Source: Pseudomonadota bacterium
Lineage (GTDB): Bacteria > Desulfobacterota > Desulfobulbia > Desulfobulbales > Desulfobulbaceae
NCBI GenBank assembly: GCA_009778235.1
Contig: WRKE01000231.1
Span: forward strand, 1 to 7,695
Direction of reading: 5' to 3'
DNA: 7,695 nt
Shown here: positions 1 to 4,895 of the stretch, one piece after another
Position numbering within the stretch: the first letter of the stretch is position 1
Layout: each line of letters begins with the position of its first letter
Program-made: the position numbers and the translations under genes
Notes under the pieces: generated by a model
Told to the model about the DNA's origin: nothing
Database searches by the model: none
Seen by the model: the letters and a program-made list of their open reading frames with translations, nothing else

Positions 1-165
1 GGGATAGAGCTGGTGTGATACGCTTAAGATCCTGGCCTTGGGCAGATTGATTTCATGGCCGTTCTGGCTGATCAGATGAATTTTTTTCTCGGTCACGCCG
101 GAAACCAGGCCGCAGAAAAACCTGCCGCCATCGATGAATTCTATGAGGCTGCCGGGAGAGATCAT
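1..165 (-). CDS. RNB/RNase II-family ribonuclease, N-terminal fragment
   Basis: Only the first 55 codons are present; the frame is still open at the left edge of the window. The start is the ATG at 165-163. The in-frame codons just upstream give no better start, and no clear Shine-Dalgarno site is visible. The peptide begins MISPGSLIEFIDGGRFFCG and continues with alternating hydrophobic residues and short turns (for example KKIHLISQNGHEINLPKARI), as in a small beta-barrel. This resembles the N-terminus of the RNB-domain exoribonucleases (RNase II/VacB-like) of deltaproteobacteria, which degrade RNA 3' to 5' in the cytoplasm. The catalytic RNB domain lies outside the window, so the name rests on resemblance of a short leader. 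The gene is divergent from era across about 117 bases. An unrelated small beta-barrel protein remains possible. Confidence 0.5.
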   Translation of the reverse strand, partial: MISPGSLIEFIDGGRFFCGLVSGVTEKKIHLISQNGHEINLPKARILSVSHQLYP

Positions 166-270
166 TGGAACACGTTGCGAAGTTGGGAGGTCATGGTAAG
201 CTACAGTGGATAGCAGGATTCCCTCTCTTTGTCATGCTTTTCTTTTTCGATCCGGGCCCATGGGCCGCCA

Positions 271-285
271 AAAGGAGCGCCATTG
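271..285 (+). promoter_or_regulatory. Ribosome binding site that decides the era start (TTG)
   Basis: The purine run AAAGGAG at 271-277 is followed by a five-base spacer and then TTG at 283-285. This fixes the era start 54 bases downstream of the first in-frame ATG. A TTG start with a strong ribosome site is common for housekeeping GTPases and may lower expression slightly; that last point is inference. Confidence 0.8.
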
Positions 286-1182
286 AACAGTGCACCGCAC
301 CGCTCAGGGGTGGTGGCCATCATCGGCCCCCCCAATGCCGGTAAGTCAACCTTGCTCAATCAACTGCTCCGGCAAAAGATCGCCATTGTCACCCCGAAAC
401 CGCAAACCACCCGTAACCGCATCATGGGAGTGGTCACTGGCAGCGGCTATCAGATCATTTTGCTGGACACACCCGGCCTGCACGCGGCCCGGGAAGAAAT
501 GAACCGGCAGATGGTGCGGGTGGCGCTGGAGAGCCTGGCAGAGGCGGATGCGGTCTTGTTCCTGGCGGACAGCGCCGAAGTGGTGGCGGCCAAGCGGGAG
601 CAGCGGGCTGAAGAGTTTAAAGGCTACCTGGACCGGGTCGCCTGTCCGGTGGTGCTGGCCTTGAACAAAACAGACCTGTTGCCCCCGGAGCGGCTGCTGC
701 CGGTGATCGATTGGTACCGGGGCTTACACGCCTTTAGCGCCATTGTCCCCATCTCGGCACTCAACGGCACCCAAATAGACGCCCTGCTGGCGGAATTGGT
801 GGCCCTTTTGCCTGAAGGGCCGCAATATTATCCGGACGATATCCCCACCGATGCCAGCGAGCGGTTCATCGCGGCCGAGGTCATCAGGGAGAAGATCTTT
901 TTGCGGACCCGCGACGAGATTCCCTATTCGACCGCGGTGGTCATCGATACCTTCGAGGAGGGCGACCCGGTGGTCATCCGCGCCACGGTTCTGGTGGAGC
1001 GGGATTCTCAGAAGGGTATTCTGGTGGGCCGGAAGGGGGCAATGCTGGCGGCGATCCGCAAAAGCGCCATCGTTGACATCGAACGGTTGCTCGACCGCAG
1101 GGTGCGGCTCTACCTGTGGATCAAGGTGAGCAGGAACTGGACCGACAACCTCAACACCCTGCGCGAACTGGGCCTGGCCTGA
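283..1182 (+). CDS. era: GTPase Era, ribosome assembly factor
   Basis: Era binds GTP and the 3' end of 16S rRNA and acts in 30S subunit maturation. From the TTG at 283 the protein is 299 residues, the usual Era length. AAGGAG at 272-277 lies five bases before this TTG. An ATG at 229 in the same frame would add 18 unconserved residues with no ribosome site and is rejected. G motifs are complete: G1 GPPNAGKST (15-23), switch region TPKPQTTRNR (37-46), G3 DTPG (62-65), G4 NKTD (128-131), G5 SAL (158-160). The C-terminal KH domain has an intact GxxG loop (GRKG, 249-252), followed by the typical IDIERLL-like and LWIKVSRNW stretches. It is divergent from the RNase II-like gene and followed by a hairpin at 1191-1207. 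A weak promoter pair (TTGCGA at 175-180, TAAGCT at 197-202) can be proposed but is not convincing. Confidence 0.97.
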   Translation: MNSAPHRSGVVAIIGPPNAGKSTLLNQLLRQKIAIVTPKPQTTRNRIMGVVTGSGYQIILLDTPGLHAAREEMNRQMVRVALESLAEADAVLFLADSAEVVAAKREQRAEEFKGYLDRVACPVVLALNKTDLLPPERLLPVIDWYRGLHAFSAIVPISALNGTQIDALLAELVALLPEGPQYYPDDIPTDASERFIAAEVIREKIFLRTRDEIPYSTAVVIDTFEEGDPVVIRATVLVERDSQKGILVGRKGAMLAAIRKSAIVDIERLLDRRVRLYLWIKVSRNWTDNLNTLRELGLA

Positions 1183-1195
1183 TTAAGGCCGGCCG
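1171..1195. repeat. 25-base imperfect direct repeat, copy 1 (over the era stop)
   Basis: This segment matches 1891-1915 at 23 of 25 positions; the mismatches are the 6th and 9th bases. The shared core TGATTAAGGCCGGCCG (1180-1195) is exact. Copy 1 covers the last three era sense codons and its TGA. Within it GGCCT (1176-1180) can pair with AGGCC (1186-1190). Function unknown. Confidence 0.7.
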
Positions 1196-1213
1196 AGATA
1201 GTCGGCTTATTTG
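1191..1213 (+). terminator. Probable weak terminator of era
   Basis: GCCGA (1192-1196) pairs with TCGGC (1202-1206) around the loop GATAG, and a G-T wobble (1191/1207) can extend the stem. TTATTTG follows directly. The stem begins nine bases after the era stop codon. The stem is short and the T tract is interrupted, so efficiency is probably modest. Confidence 0.45.
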
Positions 1214-1273
1214 ATAAAAAAAGCCATTGCCTACGCTCTACCCATCCTGCCAACTTTGGCGAACAGGACCCCA

Positions 1274-1291
1274 CCCGCTTGCGCAGGCGGG
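1274..1291. repeat. Strong GC-rich hairpin downstream of the dsrE-like gene
   Basis: CCCGCTT (1274-1280) pairs with AGGCGGG (1285-1291) through seven base pairs, one of them a T-G wobble, with loop GCGC. It lies nine bases past the dsrE-like stop on the minus strand. No T tract follows on either strand, so it is an imperfect intrinsic terminator. It could instead be an RNA-stabilising stem or part of a REP-like intergenic repeat. The adjoining stretch around 1230-1258 resembles the CTCTACCCATCC-type arms of repeats dispersed in many proteobacterial genomes; that is recollection, not proof. Confidence 0.5.
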
Positions 1292-1299
1292 CGTTCTGA

Positions 1300-1659
1300 T
1301 TACAGACTGATCACCGTGGCGTCGCAGGCAAGTTTGATCAATTCAACGGCGGTGCCCATGCGGGCGCCTTCGATCAAATCGCTTTCCGAGACGCCGCGCG
1401 CCTTGGCGCAGGGGGTGCAGGCCAATACCGGCACCGAGTTGGCCTGCAGGTAGGTCATCAGGTCATCGGCGACGTCGCCGGTGGCGGCGCGCAGGTTGTC
1501 GATCAGCCCCTTTTTCGCCAGATAGATCGCCTCGTCGAGGAGAAACAGGGTGACGTTTTTGCCTTCTTTGTGGGCGACTGTTGCCAGGTGGATGGCCCGG
1601 GTGGCACGATTCGGGTTGTCGGTGCCGCAGGCGACGGTGATGACAACATTGTTGGTCAT
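1300..1659 (-). CDS. DsrE/DsrF-like family protein (sulfur-relay fold)
   Basis: The product has 119 residues, typical for single-domain DsrE/TusD/YchN-like proteins. These are cytoplasmic alpha/beta proteins, often multimeric, and some carry persulfide sulfur on a cysteine. Visible features are an N-terminal beta strand (VVITVACGTDNP, 5-16), a helix with RATRAIHLA (18-26), the strand VTLFLLDEAIYLAKKG (36-51) and the strand VPVLACTPCAKARG (76-89). That last stretch holds C81 and C84 as a CxxC pair at the position where family members keep their functional cysteine. C11 and C112 are additional. AAGGAG (1672-1667) sits seven bases before the ATG. The gene is monocistronic in layout: ctpA ends 278 bases upstream. 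Its sulfur partner is not in the window, so a role in sulfur transfer is inference; many such stand-alone proteins are uncharacterised. Confidence 0.85.
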   Translation of the reverse strand: MTNNVVITVACGTDNPNRATRAIHLATVAHKEGKNVTLFLLDEAIYLAKKGLIDNLRAATGDVADDLMTYLQANSVPVLACTPCAKARGVSESDLIEGARMGTAVELIKLACDATVISL

Positions 1660-1776
1660 GGTTCATCTCCTTGGTGATGGGAAAGCCGCCAGCTGGGGCA
1701 AGCGGGGGAATATCGCGTGTCAGAAACGGTTGCGACGGCAAGAACAGGCAATATAGTTAGCGAATGCCGCCGCCAG

Positions 1777-1805
1777 TATTTTTACCCAACTAAGGGAGAA
1801 AGCAA
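1777..1805 (-). promoter_or_regulatory. Possible promoter of the dsrE-like gene
   Basis: On the minus strand TTGCTT (1805-1800) and AAAATA (1782-1777) are separated by 17 bases. They lie in the A/T-richer part of the ctpA-dsrE gap, giving a leader of about 110 bases. A second -10-like box, TATATT, lies at 1755-1750. Matches are partial; the main support is the need for a promoter in this gap. Confidence 0.25.
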
Positions 1806-1888
1806 GAGTGGCGCCGAACTGGCAAATAAGGATTCGCAAGCTCACCTCATATACTATTACTCCGATGGATAATTAACTAAACAGGCGC

Positions 1889-1912
1889 CAGGCCTTGCTT
1901 GATTAAGGCCGG
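1889..1912 (-). terminator. Possible ctpA terminator hairpin
   Basis: Read on the minus strand, GGCCTT, an eight-base loop and AAGGCC form a stem (1910-1905 with 1896-1891) 27 bases past the ctpA stop. A T-rich stretch (TGTTTAGTTAATT) follows, but only after about eight bases, so this is an imperfect intrinsic terminator. It coincides with repeat copy 2. Confidence 0.35.
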
Positions 1913-1915
1913 CCG
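1891..1915. repeat. 25-base imperfect direct repeat, copy 2 (past the ctpA 3' end)
   Basis: This is the second copy of the repeat at 1171-1195, in the same orientation, 23 bases beyond the ctpA stop codon on the minus strand. It carries the hairpin GGCCTT (1891-1896) with AAGGCC (1905-1910). Together the two copies bracket the dsrE-like gene and its leader. Confidence 0.7.
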
Positions 1916-1937
1916 CAGCGACGTGCCAACCTTGAGC

Positions 1938-3284
1938 TTACTGCCGCACTCCCGAAACCCGGGCGAGTCCTTTAAGGGTTTCAAAGGCGGCCCGCAACTG
2001 ATTGTCCTGCTCCATCCTTTTGGCGACCTGGTGGATATCTCCCATCTGCTGGAGTTCTTCCTCGCCACTGTTATCGCCCGCCTCATCCGTGTTCTCAGAT
2101 TGCTTCTTGCCGCTCCGGTCGTTTTCCAGGTGGCGGGGCAGATCCTTTTCCCTGATGGTCTTGGCGGTCTTGGCAGGAGGCGATGGGGCGGCGGTGTCGT
2201 CCTGGCTGGTCTGGTGCACCACGATATCGGGCTTGATGCCGGTGGCCTGGATCGACTCGCCGCTGGGCGTGTAGTACTTGGCGGTGGTCAGCCGGAGCCC
2301 GGCGCCATCGGGCAGGGGCAGGATGGTCTGGACTGAACCCTTGCCAAAGGTGGTGGTGCCCATGATGACCGCCCGCTTGTGATCCCGGAGCGCGCCAGCC
2401 ACGATTTCCGAACCGCTGGCCGAGCCGCCGTTGACCAGCACGACCATGGGAAAATCGCCGTAGCCATCGCCCGGATGCGCCTCGAACACCATCTGTTCCT
2501 CTTTGTTACGCCCCTTGGTGGAAACGATGACGCCCTTGTCGAGGAAGAGATCAGCCACCTTGACCGCCTGATCGAGCAGGCCGCCGGGATTGTTGCGCAG
2601 ATCAAGGATCATCCCGAGGAGGCGATGCTTCTTCTTGAGATTCTTCAGTCCGTTGCGCAGATCCTTGGTGGTGGTGGCTTGAAAGTTGGAGATTCGGATA
2701 TAGGAAAAGCCGGGTTCCAGCTCGGTGTACCTGACCGAGACCAGGGGGATCGCCTCGCGGATCAGGGTAAACTCCCTGGGTTCCTTCCATTCCTGTCGGT
2801 AAACGGTGATGGTGACCGGTGTGCCCTTGGCGCCCCGCAGCTTCTTCACCGCCTCCGTCAGGGTCATGGTCTTGGTGAGTTCGTTATTGATGCGGACGAT
2901 TTGGTCGCCGGACTTGATGCCCTGACGGTCGGCCGGGGTGCCTTCGATGGGGGCCACGGTGGTGGGCACGCCGTCACGGATGGAGATCTCGATGCCGATG
3001 CCGGTAAAGCTGCCTGAGGTCTCCTCCTCCAGATCTTTGAAATCCTCTGGGGTCATGTACGCTGAATGCGGATCGAGCGAGCCGAGCATGCCGTTGATCG
3101 CGCCGGTGATCACCTTGTTGGAGTCGATCTCATCCACGTGGTACTGTTGGATGAGGGTCAGGACATTGGCAAAGGTTTCCAGGTCGCGGTAGATTTCGTG
3201 CTCCTGCTTGTTCTCATCGGCGGCGTAGGCGGAGGTCCAGATACAGCATAAACCGATGAGCAGGAGAAAGAGAAAACGTTTCAT
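1938..3284 (-). CDS. ctpA: C-terminal processing peptidase, S41 family, with PDZ domain
   Basis: The product is a 448-residue periplasmic serine protease of the CtpA/Prc family, which trims or degrades envelope proteins from the C-terminus. A signal peptide is clear: MKR, a hydrophobic core (4-15) and AYA before residue 22. A helical N-terminal segment (25-85) leads to a PDZ domain (about 90-165, with GIGIEI at 95-100 and GDQIVRIN at 126-133). The S41 core covers about 185-355. The Ser-Lys pair is S290 in GGSASGSE and K315 in FGKGSVQ, 25 residues apart as in the family, with Q319 completing the triad. Residues 360-412 form a charged, proline-containing and probably flexible linker before a short C-terminal helix. 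There is no recognisable Shine-Dalgarno site before the ATG (the upstream bases are CCCGCTTCC), so initiation may be weak. An IS element separates it from the envC-like gene. Confidence 0.95.
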   Translation of the reverse strand: MKRFLFLLLIGLCCIWTSAYAADENKQEHEIYRDLETFANVLTLIQQYHVDEIDSNKVITGAINGMLGSLDPHSAYMTPEDFKDLEEETSGSFTGIGIEISIRDGVPTTVAPIEGTPADRQGIKSGDQIVRINNELTKTMTLTEAVKKLRGAKGTPVTITVYRQEWKEPREFTLIREAIPLVSVRYTELEPGFSYIRISNFQATTTKDLRNGLKNLKKKHRLLGMILDLRNNPGGLLDQAVKVADLFLDKGVIVSTKGRNKEEQMVFEAHPGDGYGDFPMVVLVNGGSASGSEIVAGALRDHKRAVIMGTTTFGKGSVQTILPLPDGAGLRLTTAKYYTPSGESIQATGIKPDIVVHQTSQDDTAAPSPPAKTAKTIREKDLPRHLENDRSGKKQSENTDEAGDNSGEEELQQMGDIHQVAKRMEQDNQLRAAFETLKGLARVSGVRQ

Positions 3285-3500
3285 GGAAGCGGGAGCGAAG
3301 CCGGGTGGCAGAAAGAAGTCAAAGAGAGGAAAACGGGGTGCTCAGGGACATGGCAAGACCGTACCGGGAGGAAAATTGTCGAGAAATCTAGCTATTCAAC
3401 TTAACGGGAAATATTGGGGGCGGCAACGGTTATTGTGGATTTGCTGGAAAAACGATGGCCACAGCCATGGACGCATGCCGCTTATGTGTTTGCTGCAAAA

Positions 3501-3529
3501 AATATATTAACTTTCTCGTTAAAATTCAA
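3501..3529 (-). promoter_or_regulatory. Sigma70-like promoter facing ctpA
   Basis: On the minus strand TTGAAT (3529-3524) and TATATT (3506-3501) are spaced by exactly 17 bases, matching 4/6 and 5/6 of the consensus boxes. It is the best promoter match noticed in the window. Transcription would begin near 3494 and give ctpA a leader of about 210 bases. If the insertion sequence ends at 3511, the -35 box belongs to the IS and the -10 box to the old flank, making a hybrid promoter. Confidence 0.5.
3504..3516. repeat. Candidate left IS end with TTAA target copy
   Basis: ATATTAACTTTCT here matches the reverse complement of 4826-4838 at 12 of 13 bases. TTAA (3507-3510) would be the target duplication and CTTTCT the start of the IS. 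The segment is A/T-rich, so chance similarity is possible. Confidence 0.35.
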
Positions 3530-3732
3530 CCAGATCTCCAGCATGGCAAGCTGGATTGACAAGAGGTAATCTTGAAATTTAGCTCATGTAGGTTCGGCAA
3601 CATTTACCGGCAATTTTTTTCACAGAGACCATGCGCATCTGGTATTTGATCCGATCGGTTTTGTACCCTGGCAACGTCTGGCAATGTGCTCGATGGCACT
3701 CTTTTGCCATCTTGCCGCCCTCCGGGCAGACT

Positions 3733-4749
3733 TCACTCGCCAGCAGCCAGAAGCATTCCCATCCGGTCAATGTTGTACGCCAAGTTCCGCAAACCGATCT
3801 TGGCCCTGGCTCGGGCTATGCCGATCGTGCGCAACAGCAAAGTGCCTGCCCTCTGGGCCTGCACGCCAAAGATGTGTTCGATCCGCGAACGAATCTTCGA
3901 CCTGGTCCTGTTGCCGTCCTGTTCCCTGGGCGTCAATGGATGACTGCGGCTTCCCTTGCGCTGGAGGTGTTCGCGAAAACCATCCTTCGCCAAACGCTCC
4001 AGCCGCTCCGCCGATCGATAGGCCGAATCCGCCCACACGTCCTTGCTCGTATTGTCGGTAAGGAGTTGCTCAAACACTTTGCTGTCGTGCAGGGCCGCAT
4101 CAGTCACCGCATAGCTGCGAATCAGCTTGTGCAACACATCCACCGAGATGTGGTTCTTGTAGCCGTAAAACGACTTGCCGTTTTTCTTGGTCCACCGCGC
4201 ATCCACATCCTTTCTTCGCCGTTTGTTCTCGGGCCAGTCCTCCGGGATGTCGCCCTCTTTTATCCTGGCATTCTCTTCCCGGCTGTTCCGCTGCTTGGGC
4301 ACGTTCACGATGCTGGCATCCACGATCTGCCCTTTCATCGCCATAAAGCCATTGGCCCGAAGCTGCGCATCAAAAGTCGCAAACAACTCCTCCACGATGC
4401 CGGCATTGACGAGGTCTTCCCGAAAACGCCAGATGGTGGTGGCGTCCGGGACTTTCTGGCTGAGGTGCAGACCGAGAAAGCGACCAAAGGAGTGCCGATC
4501 GAGAATCTGAAACTCGGTGGCGTCATCCGACAAATTGTACAGCGATTGCAAGATAAGGATCTTGAACAGCAGGATGACATCGTATCCTTTCGCACCCACA
4601 TTGGACTTCGGACCTTTGTCCCGGGCCTTTTCAAGTGCTGGACGAAACATCTCCCAGTTGACTGTCTCGTTGATCTTGGTCAGGGGATCACCGTTCTTGT
4701 CGATTTTGTGCAATCGGTCCTGCAGATCAAAAAATCCAGGTTGGATCAT
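3733..4749 (-). CDS. IS5-family transposase (DDE), intact
   Basis: The 338-residue transposase cuts and joins the ends of its own IS. It opens with MIQPGFFDLQDRL and GDPLTKIN, the N-terminal pattern of the IS5 group, followed by a helix-turn-helix-like region (about 55-110). The catalytic triad is complete: D144 in IVDASIV, D241 in VWADSAYRS and E291 in RSRIEHIFG, with the RxxxE-type context around E291 (R287-E291). The YGYKNHISVD stretch (195-204) is also typical of the family. No frameshift or stop interrupts it, so the copy may be functional. GGAG (4760-4757) lies seven bases before the ATG. A long antisense open frame over the same region is a shadow. It stands between the envC-like gene and ctpA and is transcribed in the same direction as both, so read-through into ctpA is possible. 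Confidence 0.95.
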   Translation of the reverse strand: MIQPGFFDLQDRLHKIDKNGDPLTKINETVNWEMFRPALEKARDKGPKSNVGAKGYDVILLFKILILQSLYNLSDDATEFQILDRHSFGRFLGLHLSQKVPDATTIWRFREDLVNAGIVEELFATFDAQLRANGFMAMKGQIVDASIVNVPKQRNSREENARIKEGDIPEDWPENKRRRKDVDARWTKKNGKSFYGYKNHISVDVLHKLIRSYAVTDAALHDSKVFEQLLTDNTSKDVWADSAYRSAERLERLAKDGFREHLQRKGSRSHPLTPREQDGNRTRSKIRSRIEHIFGVQAQRAGTLLLRTIGIARARAKIGLRNLAYNIDRMGMLLAAGE

Positions 4750-4801
4750 GGCTGGTCTCCATCGGGATCAGGTTGCTGGGCGGCTCCTCAACACAATGGA
4801 A

Positions 4802-4830
4802 ATGCTAATATATTTTAGTGAAATCAGCAA
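4802..4830 (-). promoter_or_regulatory. Possible transposase promoter
   Basis: On the minus strand TTGCTG (4830-4825) and TAGCAT (4807-4802) are 17 bases apart, about 50 bases upstream of the transposase start and just inside the proposed right IS end. Match to consensus is partial. Confidence 0.35.
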
Positions 4831-4838
4831 GTTAATAT
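4826..4838. repeat. Candidate right IS end with TTAA target copy
   Basis: The reverse complement of this segment is ATATTAACTTGCT, matching 3504-3516 at 12 of 13 bases. TTAA at 4832-4835 would be the second target copy. It lies 61 bases past the envC-like stop codon. Support is limited by A/T richness. Confidence 0.35.
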
Positions 4839-4895
4839 GAAAACAAACGGCGCATTACTGCATTGAATTTTCAAGAAACCCAAGAGAAAACAGGG

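Larger units (their letters stand above)
3285..3732. other. 448-base gap between ctpA and the transposase: leader, promoter, hairpins
   Basis: No convincing gene is present. From the ctpA side it holds about 210 bases of ctpA leader, a sigma70-like promoter facing ctpA (3501-3529), then hairpins at 3537-3555 (TCCAGC with GCTGGA), 3560-3574 (CAAGA with TCTTG) and 3692-3711 (GATGGCA with TGCCATC, loop CTCTTT). The last is just beyond the transposase stop. The part from about 3511 to 3732 is probably the left end of the insertion sequence. Small open frames here show no ribosome site and no family resemblance. Confidence 0.6.
3511..4831 (-). mobile_element. IS5-family insertion sequence (ends tentative)
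   Basis: The element is defined by an intact IS5-type transposase on the minus strand. Tentative ends are set by TTAA on both sides (3507-3510 and 4832-4835), which fits the YTAR four-base target of the IS5 group. The inverted ends start CTTTCT on the left and CTTGCT on the right. The inferred size, about 1.3 kb, is on the long side for the group, and inner inverted-repeat similarity is poor, so the true ends may lie elsewhere between 3285 and 4895. It separates the envC-like gene from ctpA. Confidence 0.45.

Noticed and set aside
1463..1741. 92-codon minus-strand frame overlapping the dsrE-like gene
   Set aside because: Its overlap is an alternate-frame reading of the dsrE-like gene, with His/Arg/Pro-rich shadow composition.
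1899..3017. Plus-strand open frames (145 and 212 codons) opposite ctpA
   Set aside because: They are shadows of the ctpA coding sequence, low in complexity, with no family resemblance.
3319..3351. Ten-residue leader peptide frame upstream of ctpA
   Set aside because: There is no ribosome site and no attenuator-like hairpin after it; short frames of this size are expected by chance.
3256..3510. 84-codon basic plus-strand open frame starting opposite the ctpA signal peptide
   Set aside because: It is partly antisense to ctpA, with no ribosome site; the basic composition follows from purine-rich DNA.
3579..3770. 63-codon minus-strand open frame past the transposase C-terminus, considered as a frameshifted transposase tail
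   Set aside because: The transposase already ends with the usual C-terminal pattern and length; no slippery site or family similarity is visible in the extra frame.
3631..4818. 395-codon open frame on the plus strand opposite the transposase
   Set aside because: It is antisense to a well-supported DDE transposase with all motifs; it has no ribosome site and no recognisable domain.
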